Source: Propionibacteriaceae bacterium
GTDB taxonomy: Bacteria > Actinomycetota > Actinomycetes > Propionibacteriales > Propionibacteriaceae
Assembly (NCBI GenBank): GCA_003158895.1
Contig: PMLO01000217.1
Location: forward strand, 1 to 15,188
Length of the DNA: 15,188 nt
Direction: 5' to 3'
Positions 1-6,088 of this stretch are shown here, piece by piece. The position numbers and the translations under genes were made by a program. The notes under the pieces were generated by a model, which was not told the DNA's origin, made no database searches, and saw nothing but the letters and a program-made list of their open reading frames with translations. Position 1 is the stretch's first letter. Every line of letters begins with the position of its first letter.

Positions 1-104
1 GTCAACATTGGCCCGGCGTTGACATGCTGCGCCACGACGTAGACCGTCCCGAAGATTCCTGTAACGAGGACGAACCCAAGGACCCACACGATCGTTCTGC
101 TCAC
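1..104 (-). CDS. Small membrane protein, partial (runs off the left edge)
   Basis: The minus strand is open from a GTG at 104 to the window edge. It starts MSRTIVWVLGFVLVTGIFG and continues VYVVAQHVNAGPMLT, a single strongly hydrophobic segment near the N-terminus followed by a polar stretch, as in a one-helix membrane-anchored protein. The GTG overlaps the TGA of the upstream frame (GTGA), the usual sign of translational coupling in an operon. An alternative in-frame GTG lies at 125. I do not recognise the family; a small conserved membrane protein of unknown role is the most that can be said. The C-terminus is outside the window. Confidence 0.5.
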   Translation of the reverse strand, partial: MSRTIVWVLGFVLVTGIFGTVYVVAQHVNAGPML

Positions 105-259
105 CCGCGCACTATCGCCCTCCACGCCCCAGCGAGGCCGGGACTGCAGACGGTGTGGAACATCGTGATCCCCATGGCAATCGCCAGCATCCAGGCGTTC
201 ATCCCGGCCATGCGCGACGAGCAGGCGAGGAAGAACTCGATCACAGCGATCACGGGCAA
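101..259 (-). CDS. Small hydrophobic protein, hypothetical
   Basis: A frame of about 50 residues runs to the TGA at 103-101, which overlaps the start of the next minus-strand gene by GTGA. It is rich in hydrophobic residues (IAVIEFFLACSS, then NAWMLAIAMGITMF), compatible with one or two membrane helices. The start is uncertain: a TTG at 259 has AGGGA about 5 nt before it, and GTG codons lie at 253 and 244. The frame stays open further upstream to 349, but that part is cysteine-rich, unlike a protein, and covers the divergent promoter, so I left it out. The evidence is the hydrophobic pattern and the overlap with the next gene; no family is recognised. Confidence 0.35.
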   Translation of the reverse strand: MPVIAVIEFFLACSSRMAGMNAWMLAIAMGITMFHTVCSPGLAGAWRAIVRG

Positions 260-293
260 GCCGGTCCCTGAAGGTAGGCCTCCGCAGCAGCAC

Positions 294-339
294 TTGACGC
301 AACTCCGGGGTTGCCATAAAGTAGCAACCAGCAGGTTGC
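294..339 (+). promoter_or_regulatory. Promoter with two ArsR-type palindromic operators
   Basis: A -35 like TTGACG (294-299) is followed after 17 nt by TAAAGT (317-322). Two palindromes sharing the half-site GCAAC sit on this promoter: GCAAC-N6-GTTGC at 299-314 between the boxes, and GCAACC-AGCA-GGTTGC at 324-339 just past the -10. Their centres are 25 bp apart. Both places would block RNA polymerase, so this is the likely autoregulatory operator of the ArsR gene at 1370, third in the same transcription unit. The site may also affect the divergent small membrane genes. Role inferred; palindromes seen directly. Confidence 0.7.
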
Positions 340-369
340 GATATTCCACTTCGACTCAAGGAGACTCCA

Positions 370-849
370 GTGACAACCAGCACCGACTACCGCACCACCG
401 TCCGTATCAACGCCCCGGCTGACGTCGTGTACGACGCCGTCACCACGACCGAGACGCTCAGCTCCTGGTGGAGCCCGGTGACGGGCTCGGGCTTGATCGG
501 TGGCCACCTGCGGTTCCCGATGGTGGCGGATCACAAGCCTCTCCTCATCCGCGTCGACGAGGCGACCCGCCCGACGACCGTTCGCTGGACAGTGACCGAG
601 TGCACCTTCATGGAAGACTGGGTCGGCACCCAGCCGACGTTCACCATCACGCCGATCGACAACGGCTCCTGCGAGGTCACCTTCGAGCACCGAGGCCTGG
701 ACGACGAACTCGAGTGCAAGGATATGTGCAGCCGCAGCTGGGATCACTTCGTGGGCACCAGCCTGCGCGAGCTGGTCGAGGGTGGCCCCGGAGCTCCCAA
801 CCGGAGCCCGCGGGATCTCGCCCGCCGCGCCGCCGAACAGAACGGCTGA
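370..849 (+). CDS. SRPBCC / AHSA1-like domain protein
   Basis: A 159-residue protein of the START/Bet v1-like SRPBCC fold, AHSA1 (activator of Hsp90 ATPase homologue 1-like) branch. The N-terminus reads VRINAPADVVYDAVTT followed by a WW pair (LSSWWSPV), the usual first strand and helices of the family. The middle strand carries VRWTVTE and the C-terminal helix begins near SWDHFVGTSLRELVEG. The start is GTG at 370 with AAGGAG (358-363) about 6 nt before it. It is the first gene of an SRPBCC-SRPBCC-ArsR unit under the operator at 294-339. In actinomycetes such proteins are often paired with ArsR regulators; the ligand is unknown. The last 25 residues are polar and probably disordered. Family call is firm, function is not. 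Confidence 0.85.
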   Translation: MTTSTDYRTTVRINAPADVVYDAVTTTETLSSWWSPVTGSGLIGGHLRFPMVADHKPLLIRVDEATRPTTVRWTVTECTFMEDWVGTQPTFTITPIDNGSCEVTFEHRGLDDELECKDMCSRSWDHFVGTSLRELVEGGPGAPNRSPRDLARRAAEQNG

Positions 850-864
850 TCCCGGCTTCTTCAG

Positions 865-891
865 GGGCTGCCCGGCTTAACCGGGCAGCCC
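865..891 (+). terminator. Strong hairpin between the two SRPBCC genes
   Basis: A perfect 11-bp stem (GGGCTGCCCGG, loop CTTAA, CCGGGCAGCCC) begins 16 nt after the first SRPBCC stop. No T-run follows, as is common for actinobacterial hairpin terminators. Since the next gene is codirectional and shares the theme, it may act as a partial terminator or RNA-stability element that sets relative expression within the operon. Confidence 0.6.
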
Positions 892-948
892 GCGGGTCGG
901 CGACCGTTGCTCGGCATCATCCATACTCAGTTCCTGAAAGAGGAAATC

Positions 949-1380
949 ATGGCGTTCCCCGACCGCATCGAGCGCACCGCCGCCCTGACCCGCGCACCAC
1001 GAGAGGTGTGGAAGGCGATCACCACGGCCGACGGTCTGAGCGCGTGGTTCGGCGAGCGGGCGAGCATCGACCTGCGCCCTGGCGGCGCGGCCTCGATGAC
1101 CTTCGTGGGCGGCATGACGATCGATATGCGCGTCGAGCGTGTCGAGGAACCCACGGTGTTCGCGTACACGTGGCGACTGCCCGACCTACCTGAGGACGAC
1201 CCCCGTCGCACCTACGTCGAGTTCACCCTGGAGCCCGACGGCGACGGCACCTTGCTGCGTGTCGTCGAGACCGGCTTCGCCCAGCTTCCCGTCGACACCC
1301 GGCGCGAGACCTACGACTCCCACAGTCAGGGCTGGTCACGCGAGCTGACGGAACTAGCAGAGCACGTCGATGGCGCCTGA
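949..1380 (+). CDS. SRPBCC / AHSA1-like domain protein, second copy
   Basis: A 143-residue AHSA1-type protein. It shows RTAALTRAPREVWKAITT, then LSAWFGERASIDLRPGG, the strand VFAYTWRLP, and the C-terminal helix DSHSQGWSRELTELAEHV, in which GW near the end is typical of the family. The start is ATG at 949 with AGAGGAAA 5-10 nt before it; the frame is open upstream to a TTG at 907, but that has no ribosome site. The gene overlaps the ArsR start by 11 bp (ATG at 1370, stop at 1378-1380), so the two are probably translationally coupled. It is shorter than the first copy and clearly diverged, so not a recent duplication. Substrate unknown. Confidence 0.88.
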   Translation: MAFPDRIERTAALTRAPREVWKAITTADGLSAWFGERASIDLRPGGAASMTFVGGMTIDMRVERVEEPTVFAYTWRLPDLPEDDPRRTYVEFTLEPDGDGTLLRVVETGFAQLPVDTRRETYDSHSQGWSRELTELAEHVDGA

Positions 1381-1702
1381 CATCGAGGCCGTTGCCGAGC
1401 AGGTCTTCGTTGCGCTTGCTGACCCGACCCGCCGCAGCATCCTCGCCGCGCTCGCCACCGATGGCCCCTCCACCGCCACCGATCTTGCCGCTCGGCTGCC
1501 GATCACCCGCCAGGCCATCGCCAAGCACCTCGCCCTCATGGCCGACGCGGGACTTGTCACGCCCGAGCCTGGCGAGCGCCGGCGCGTGCGCTACCGGCTG
1601 CGGTCCGCACCCGTGCAGCTCGCCCAGCAGTTTCTCGCCGCACTCGCCCACGCCTGGGACGACCGGCTCGACGCCCTGCAGGACTATCTCAGGGCACCAT
1701 GA
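1370..1702 (+). CDS. ArsR-family transcriptional regulator
   Basis: A 110-residue winged-helix repressor. The N-terminal helix contains VFVALADPTRRSILAALA, the signature of ArsR proteins, followed by a helix-turn-helix at about residues 34-65 (TATDLAARLPITRQAIAKHL) and a wing with GERRRVRYRL. No CxC metal-binding pair is present, so it is not an arsenite or zinc sensor of the classical type. It belongs to the group found next to SRPBCC proteins. It overlaps the second SRPBCC gene and probably represses its own operon through the two GCAAC palindromes at 299-339. The inducer is not evident. Confidence 0.9.
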   Translation: MAPDIEAVAEQVFVALADPTRRSILAALATDGPSTATDLAARLPITRQAIAKHLALMADAGLVTPEPGERRRVRYRLRSAPVQLAQQFLAALAHAWDDRLDALQDYLRAP

Positions 1703-1809
1703 CGCACCGACGCTGCAGCCAAACAGCGACGAGGCCCTTCGACGGGCGTTAGCCGCCGGGCGCCGCGGCGGGTCGCAAGAAGGGGCTTTAGGTCTTCGGC
1801 ATCTGCCGG

Positions 1810-2148
1810 CTAAGGGCGGGACTCGAGGAGGGCTTTGGCCTTGTCGAGGGCAACCATTTCGGCGTCCATGGTCTGTTGAACCATTCGGGTCATGAGTAAC
1901 TTCTTGATGCCGGTCAGGTTCACCTTCAGACTGAAGGTGACAGTCGTGGTGAGGTCGCCGCTGAAGACGTAGGACCCGAAGGGTCGGACTGGGCCGGCGA
2001 TCACTCGGAACACCACGGTGGAGTCGGGGACATATTCGGTGATCTCAAGGTCGGCGGGGATCGGCCGACCGAGCGGCCCCGTCGTCTGCTGGGAGTAGCT
2101 AATGTTGGGAGTGGCCGCGGCCCGCGAGCTTCGGAACGGTAGGTGCAC
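1810..2148 (-). pseudogene. 5'-truncated SRPBCC / polyketide-cyclase-like gene
   Basis: From about 2100 down to the stop at 1810 the minus strand encodes the C-terminal two thirds of an SRPBCC protein: LGRPIPADLEITEYVPDS, then VFRVIAGPVRPFGSYVF, TTTVTFSLKVNLTGIKKLL and a last helix with MDAEMVALDKAKALLE. The first half of the fold, about 50 residues with the usual VxIxAPxxxVWxxLxD pattern, is missing. The first 15-20 residues of the open frame, starting at a chance GTG at 2148, do not look like the family and have no ribosome site. A plus-strand gene end lies directly against the break, so this is best read as a deletion or recombination scar. Family assignment is confident; loss of function is inferred. 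Confidence 0.75.
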
Positions 2149-2232
2149 CTCAGATTCAGCACGGCAGAGGAGTCCATGGAGGACATCGCCGTGAAGATCG
2201 CCGAACTCGTCGGAACGCTCGCCGAGGAATAG
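2143..2232 (+). pseudogene. Unassigned 3' gene end
   Basis: A plus-strand frame of 29 residues, VHLRFSTAEESMEDIAVK and onward, ends at TAG 2230-2232 and has a stop codon just before it at 2140-2142. It reads like an amphipathic C-terminal helix with strong G/C in third positions. It could be the tail of an aminotransferase-like or other enzyme, but it is too short to assign. It abuts the broken end of the minus-strand SRPBCC remnant. Confidence 0.3.
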
Positions 2233-2335
2233 GCAGACGAACTCAGCATGAAGTCGGCCGCCAAGTAGCGCCGGATAGGAACGGGCACTACGCCTCGGAG
2301 CGTTCTCGATACCCGATCGGTGATCGGTGACCGAT

Positions 2336-2426
2336 TCCCCTTACGAGAACGGCCGACCTCGCGCACCCGACCGATCGCGCCACATTGCGCTGAGGAAACC
2401 GTGCCACTTGCCGGTGAAGGTCACAG
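2336..2426 (+). repeat. Direct repeat copy A (twin of 10107-10200)
   Basis: About 90 bp here match 10107-10200 in the same orientation at roughly 80-85% identity by eye. Shared blocks include ACGAGAACG, GCGCACCCGACC/ACGCACCCGACC, ATCGCGCCACA, GCGCTGA and CCGGTGAAGGTCACA. The other copy ends at the stop codon of the integrase, so this copy may be the 3'-flank scar of a related element that has lost its integrase. The similarity ends near 2426. Confidence 0.75.
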
Positions 2427-2472
2427 CGGGACTCGCTGGCTTCCGAGTCGCACTGGGGTGTGACCTTCGCCG
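2412..2472. repeat. Inverted repeat with nested hairpin
   Basis: CGGTGAAGGTCACA (2412-2425) is mirrored by TGTGACCTTCGCCG (2459-2472), 13 of 14 pairs matching. Inside it GACTCG (2430-2435) pairs with CGAGTC (2444-2449). The left arm is also the last block of the direct repeat, while the right arm is absent from the other copy at 10.2 kb. It could be a small mobile-element end, a terminator or a protein-binding site; the sequence does not decide. Confidence 0.45.
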
Positions 2473-2519
2473 ATAGATGGCGGGGTTCTGCCGTTGTTGG
2501 ATGGCGGCTTGTCGTGCTG

Positions 2520-2654
2520 TCAGGTGACGCCGATGACGAGGGTGCTCTGGGCGGCCTCAATGACGTCGTTGGTGATGGTGTGCAGGTCGTTGATCTTCAG
2601 GACGCGTTCGATCTGTGGAAAGAGGCGTTCGAGGCGAACAGTCTGCCGCCAGAC
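2520..2654 (-). pseudogene. Remnant of an unidentified gene (3' end)
   Basis: A minus-strand frame of 44 codons with coding-like composition ends at TGA 2522-2520. It reads VRLERLFPQIERVLKIND and then LHTITNDVIEAAQSTLVIG; a stop at 2657-2655 closes it upstream and no start is visible. The spacing of hydrophobic residues resembles the last helix of STAS (anti-sigma-factor antagonist) domains, but this is a weak impression and a transposase tail is equally possible. The rest of 2655-2815 shows no gene. Confidence 0.3.
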
Positions 2655-2815
2655 CTACCAAAACGGGGTCAGAGAAGTGATGATTGCTGACCCGCTGGCC
2701 GCTACCAGAACCAAGCAAGCCTCCCAGGCCCGGCAAGAACCCATTAGGTGAGAAGAACCTCGCTAGGGAGTTGCGTCGTAATCGCTTTGGCCTGCCAGCC
2801 CACCTTCGAGAGGTG

Positions 2816-3124
2816 TCAGTAGTCGGTGCTCAGCACTCGAAGCTGTTCGACGAATCCTGGGAAGCGCTCATCCAGTTCGACTGCCCGCAACGACATCAGG
2901 CAGCGGGTTCCCTCGGGGTCGCTTTGAAGGATCCCGGCCTCGCGAAGGATCTTCACGTGGTGACTCAGGGTCGACTGGCTAACCCCGAAATCGAATTCGC
3001 TGCCCTGATGAACCTTGCCATCAAGCAATTTCTTCACGACCGCCAGGCGCACCGGACTTCCGAGAGCATGCATCACCCGATGAAGGGGGATGTCGCTCAA
3101 GGAGGGGTGGAAGACAGTGCGCAT
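2816..3124 (-). CDS. ArsR-family HTH regulator
   Basis: A 102-residue regulator with MHALGSPVRLAVVKKLLDG, then the recognition helix at about residues 48-64 (GVSQSTLSHHVKILREAGIL) and a wing with DPEGTRCLMSLR. This is the ArsR/HTH_20 pattern; no metal-binding cysteine pair is seen. The start chosen is ATG at 3124, where family similarity begins; an in-frame ATG at 3151 would add nine residues. Neither has a clear ribosome site. It lies divergent from the SDR gene at 3177, 52 bp away, and probably controls that promoter and its own. The effector is unknown. Confidence 0.85.
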   Translation of the reverse strand: MRTVFHPSLSDIPLHRVMHALGSPVRLAVVKKLLDGKVHQGSEFDFGVSQSTLSHHVKILREAGILQSDPEGTRCLMSLRAVELDERFPGFVEQLRVLSTDY

Positions 3125-3176
3125 GCGCAGATCGTACCCTGTATCGATCATCGACGAAAGGCGATAGAGTGCGGAC
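3125..3176 (+). promoter_or_regulatory. Divergent ArsR/SDR control region; leaderless SDR start
   Basis: TAGAGT (3165-3170) stands 6 nt before the SDR ATG at 3177, the spacing of actinobacterial leaderless promoters, and there is no Shine-Dalgarno sequence. The 52-bp gap also holds an ATCGAT palindrome and TATCG...CGATA half-sites (3142-3146 and 3162-3166) that could be the ArsR operator. The -35 is not obvious. Promoter role inferred from spacing. Confidence 0.5.
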
Positions 3177-3947
3177 ATGAGCATTGATGGCAACGAGTAC
3201 ACCGGCAAGCGTGTCCTGGTCACGGGCGGATCCCGAGGGTTGGGGAAGGCGATCGCGCAGCGCTTCGCCGCAGCTGGGGCGCAGGTCATCGTTGGGGCGC
3301 GGTCCGCACCGCCGGAAGACCTCGACGCGACCTACATTGCCGCGGACCTCAGCACATCTGACGGGATCACTGCGTTCGCGGCCGCGGCGCTGTCCCATGG
3401 GCCGATCGACGTCGTGGTCCAGAACGCTGCGGCGATGAACGCCAATGCGTCGGCTCTGGAGACTCCTGATGCCGCTTGGACGCAGGATCTCGCCCTGAAT
3501 TTCCTGGGCATCGTTCGCCTCGATCGGGAACTCGTTCCGGCCATGGTCGAACGGGGCCGCGGCGTCGTTGTGCACATCTCCTCGATCTCGAGCCACTTCC
3601 CCCAGCCCGGCCAGGCGTCCTACGCGGCGTCGAAGGCCGCACTGAACGCCTACAGCCGCACGCTGGCCACCGAGGTCAGCCCGGCAGGCGTCCGCGTCGT
3701 CAACGTCCTCCCGGGCTTCACCATGACCGAAGGAGCGAAGCAGTCACTGGGACAAGTCGCCGAGGCCCAGGGCATCTCCCTGGAACAGCTCCAGGACGAC
3801 ATCATCACCCGCCTCGGCATCCCGATGCGCCGCCCCGGCACCCCCGACGAAGTAGCCGAGATGGTGGCATTCCTTGCCTCCGATCGAGCGAGCTGGGTCA
3901 CGGGCGCCGAGTTCCGAATCGACGGCGGCATCATCCCCACGTTCTAA
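3177..3947 (+). CDS. SDR-family NAD(P)-dependent oxidoreductase
   Basis: A 256-residue classical short-chain dehydrogenase/reductase. The Rossmann motif TGGSRGLG is at residues 16-23, NAAA (variant of NNAG) at 83-86, the active-site serine in HISSIS (Ser136), and the YAASK motif gives Tyr149 and Lys153. PG near 179-180 and the C-terminal block SDRASWVTGAEFRIDGG close the family pattern. Length is typical. It starts at a leaderless ATG 52 bp from the divergent ArsR gene and is followed after 30 bp by a VOC protein, so the three form a regulator-plus-enzymes module. Substrate cannot be read from sequence; such enzymes reduce or oxidise alcohols and ketones. The cofactor is uncertain, though arginine at position 20 would suit NADP. 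Confidence 0.93.
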   Translation: MSIDGNEYTGKRVLVTGGSRGLGKAIAQRFAAAGAQVIVGARSAPPEDLDATYIAADLSTSDGITAFAAAALSHGPIDVVVQNAAAMNANASALETPDAAWTQDLALNFLGIVRLDRELVPAMVERGRGVVVHISSISSHFPQPGQASYAASKAALNAYSRTLATEVSPAGVRVVNVLPGFTMTEGAKQSLGQVAEAQGISLEQLQDDIITRLGIPMRRPGTPDEVAEMVAFLASDRASWVTGAEFRIDGGIIPTF

Positions 3948-3977
3948 ACCCGACCCGACCCCATCAGGAGATCACGC

Positions 3978-4352
3978 ATGAGCACCTCAGCACTTCAACT
4001 CGGCAGCCTCACCATAGAGGCAGCGGATCCGCAGGCCCTCGCCGCATTCTGGGCCGCGGCCGCCGGAGGAGAACCAGCCGGCAACGACTCCGACACCTTC
4101 CTCCAAACCGCCGCCGCGAACGGTCTCCGGTTCCACTTCCACCGCAGCTCCAAAACGCCCGGCAACGATCAGAAGATGCACCTAGACTTCCGTGTCGCAT
4201 GGGGGCAGCGGCAGCCCGAGGTCGACCGTCTCACTAGCCTTGGAGCCACGCTCCGCTGGGAAGTGCTCGATGAACACCCCGGCATGCGCCTGACCGTGCT
4301 TGCCGATCCAGAGGACAACCTTTTCTGCGTGGTCGAAGTCCAGTCCGCCTAG
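3978..4352 (+). CDS. VOC-family (glyoxalase/dioxygenase-like) protein
   Basis: A 124-residue vicinal-oxygen-chelate fold protein of the glyoxalase-like branch common in actinomycetes. It shows LTIEAADPQALAAFWAAAAG at the N-terminus, KMHLDFRV in the middle (a possible metal-ligand histidine), and a C-terminal strand LADPEDNLFCVVE, the usual DPxGNxFCL-like ending with a possible glutamate ligand. ATG at 3978 has AGGAG (3966-3970) 7 nt before it. It lies 30 bp downstream of the SDR gene and is probably cotranscribed. Typical roles are small-molecule modification or resistance; the substrate is unknown. Confidence 0.88.
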   Translation: MSTSALQLGSLTIEAADPQALAAFWAAAAGGEPAGNDSDTFLQTAAANGLRFHFHRSSKTPGNDQKMHLDFRVAWGQRQPEVDRLTSLGATLRWEVLDEHPGMRLTVLADPEDNLFCVVEVQSA

Positions 4353-4377
4353 CCTTCGATCTCCACGCGGCTCGGAG

Positions 4378-4419
4378 TGGGTCCCGCTTGGATTGCCCTA
4401 ATGGGTCCCACTTGAGTTG
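4378..4419. repeat. Tandem repeat resembling an IS21-type end
   Basis: TGGGTCCCGCTTGGATTG (4378-4395) and TGGGTCCCACTTGAGTTG (4402-4419) match at 15 of 18 positions with a 24-bp period. Paired terminal repeats with a TGGGTCCC...GTTGAC look occur at IS21-like ends, so this may be the scar of a lost insertion sequence. No transposase is present. The rest of 4353-4626 holds no gene that I can support. Confidence 0.4.
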
Positions 4420-4626
4420 ACATAGCCAGCGTCGTCAACCCGTTCGACTGACCCATGTGACAGGGACTGATTTGGGGCCCACACAGATCACGCCGGCACC
4501 CCTCAACATCGTCCTCACGGCGCGACAGATGTGGGCCTGGGCGCCGGTCCGAGCCGAACCGACATCCGGCTTCTCTGCTGAGGGTGTACGCACGTGGCGT
4601 CACGGTCACATAGCTCGATCGCTCTG

Positions 4627-4888
4627 TTAGTGGTTCCTGCTGGGCAGTTCGCCGGTTTCGGCCGGTCGCTCTGCCACGTGGTGGAGTTTCAGATTCAGGT
4701 CTGAGAGGCGTGCCGCAAGAGGTCGAACGCGTCGTCCGGGGTGATCCTGAAGCGCTCCGTGAGGATGCCCTTGGCGTGGCCGATCACGTCGCGGGTCATT
4801 CAGGCACGGCGCAGGCCATGGCTGACGTCGTCGAGGCCATCGCGCGCGCCACCGCTCGAGCGGCGAGCGCGGCATTCGCCGCCAACAC
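4627..4888 (-). pseudogene. Frameshifted ANTAR-domain (GAF-ANTAR type) gene remnant
   Basis: Three minus-strand frames together spell the end of a GAF-ANTAR RNA-binding antiterminator. VLAANAALAARAVARAM (from 4888) resembles the last GAF helix. After a shift at about 4796-4800 comes TRDVIGHAKGILTERFRITP followed by DDAFDLLRHASQT, the ANTAR core. After a second shift at about 4698-4702 comes DLNLKLHHVAERPAETGELP, ending at TAA 4629-4627. The order and contents match ANTAR proteins such as AmiR-type regulators. The GAF domain is otherwise missing. Two shifts in such a short stretch make a sequencing error less likely than decay. Confidence 0.78.
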
Positions 4889-4919
4889 CAAGCTTCAACC
4901 ACGGCTGCTTCGCAGATCA

Positions 4920-5509
4920 TTAGCTGAAGGGCCGATAAGCCGGCAACGACCAGCTGTCAGTCACCGTCCCATCGCGGACGACGAGGACGTCGATCCCGCC
5001 GGGCTCGTCATCGGCGGTCATCCAGAGGAACGCAGCGGTCTGCCTGACCGGGTCCACCGCCGGCTGCCGGTGAAGGCGCAGGCTGCGCCGGTCGGCTACT
5101 TTGCGAACAAATCCGGACAGCGATTCGGCAGTCAGCGATCCAGCCCCTGGGCCATCAGCTCGCGCGTCACGCCAGGGCCCAGCGAAGGTCCAGTTGTCGA
5201 CGACTTTGCCCTGCAGCAGGACGTTGAAGTCCATGCCGGTCACGACCGAGCCATCGCGCCTGGTCAGGTCCCAGGTGTAGGCCACCAGTCCGTGCCCACG
5301 ACCAGGGCGCGTGGGACAAAGATGTTGCCGACGTCCACTTGGTACCGCGATATGAATCCCTCTGTCTGAGCCGGGCCCAGGACGCTGTCCCGAGGAGCCG
5401 TGCGGGTAGCCCACTGACGCGCATCGTCGGTGAGCAGTTCGTGCGCAAACGTGGCGTCCTCGCTCCACATCCTGCACCAGGTTTCCGGGAACTTCTCGAT
5501 GTCGATCAT
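4920..5509 (-). pseudogene. Two-domain NTF2/SnoaL-like protein, interrupted by a frameshift
   Basis: The first part starts at ATG 5509 (MIDIEKFPETWCRMWSEDA) and includes TEGFISRYQVDVGNIFVPR and VVGTD. It then goes out of frame at about 5284-5296 and would stop at 5264. The neighbouring frame continues the protein exactly there with LVAYTWDLTRRDGSVVTGMD and LLQGKVVDNWTFAGPWRD, and goes on to a second, similar unit with RQTAAFLWM, GGIDVLVVRDG and WSLPAYRPFS, ending at TAA 4922-4920. A one-base correction would give about 195 residues: two tandem NTF2-like cone domains, probably a small-molecule binding protein or isomerase. It lies 105 bp downstream of the MarR gene on the same strand. It could be a single sequencing error rather than a real lesion. 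Confidence 0.72.
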
Positions 5510-5614
5510 GCCCCATGTCGACCCTATTCGCGCGCGCACACATGTCCGAAGCTCAAGAGCGCTCAATCGGCAAGACATGTCCCGGCGATGTCCAGATCCA
5601 TCGACCTTAGGGTG

Positions 5615-6076
5615 CTAGAGGCTGCCGGCTGGCACCGATGACGGGAGCGGTTGCTCATCGGGCGCGAGCGAGGCCTGCAGCAGAGTTAGGAGTTCAGCGC
5701 AGGCATCGGGCTTGAGATGACGCAGTGGCGAGCCGGTCGCGACGGCGCCCCGCAGCCGCGTGGCCGCATCTTGACCGTCGGGAGTCAAGCGCAAGTTTCG
5801 TCGCCGCGCGTCGAGCGGATCGGCCGCACGCTCCACGAATCCCCGCTTCTCAAGCTGGATCGCGAGAAGCGTGATGTTGGATCGGTCACAAGAAAGCTGT
5901 TCAGCGGCCCGGCTCATCGTGCAGCCAGTGTTGTCGTTCAACAGCCACAGCAGACTGGCCGTGGACTCGCTCACCCCGAGTTCGCGTAGCGCCGCGGCCG
6001 CCGCGGCCCGGTGGGCTTGCGCGATGCGATCGATCGCGGCCGCCGCGTTCAACAGTCCTTGCTGCCGTGCTGCCAT
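5615..6076 (-). CDS. MarR-family transcriptional regulator
   Basis: A 153-residue MarR protein. After an N-terminal dimerisation helix, the winged helix-turn-helix spans about residues 53-83 (TMSRAAEQLSCDRSNITLLA then LEKRGFVER) and the wing carries DPLDARRRNLRLTPDG, the DxRD/DxRR-like signature. The start is ATG at 6076, with AAGGAGG 6-7 nt before it; the frame is open upstream to a TTG inside the operator, which I rejected. It is divergent from the esterase at 6152, with two TTGAG-N3-CTCAA sites between them, and so probably represses both itself and the esterase. The ligand is unknown, commonly a phenolic compound in this family. Confidence 0.9.
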   Translation of the reverse strand: MAARQQGLLNAAAAIDRIAQAHRAAAAAALRELGVSESTASLLWLLNDNTGCTMSRAAEQLSCDRSNITLLAIQLEKRGFVERAADPLDARRRNLRLTPDGQDAATRLRGAVATGSPLRHLKPDACAELLTLLQASLAPDEQPLPSSVPAGSL

Positions 6077-6088
6077 ATCACCCTCCTT

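Noticed and set aside
24..422. Plus-strand frame of 132 codons
   Set aside because: Composition rich in Arg, His and Pro, no ribosome site, runs through the promoter and into the SRPBCC gene in another frame; a shadow.
2684..3187. Plus-strand frame of 167 codons opposite the second ArsR gene
   Set aside because: Antisense to a clear ArsR protein, with no family features of its own.
4476..4537. Inverted repeat GGCCCACA ... TGTGGGCC
   Set aside because: Only 8 bp with a spacer of 46 nt and no gene context; probably chance.
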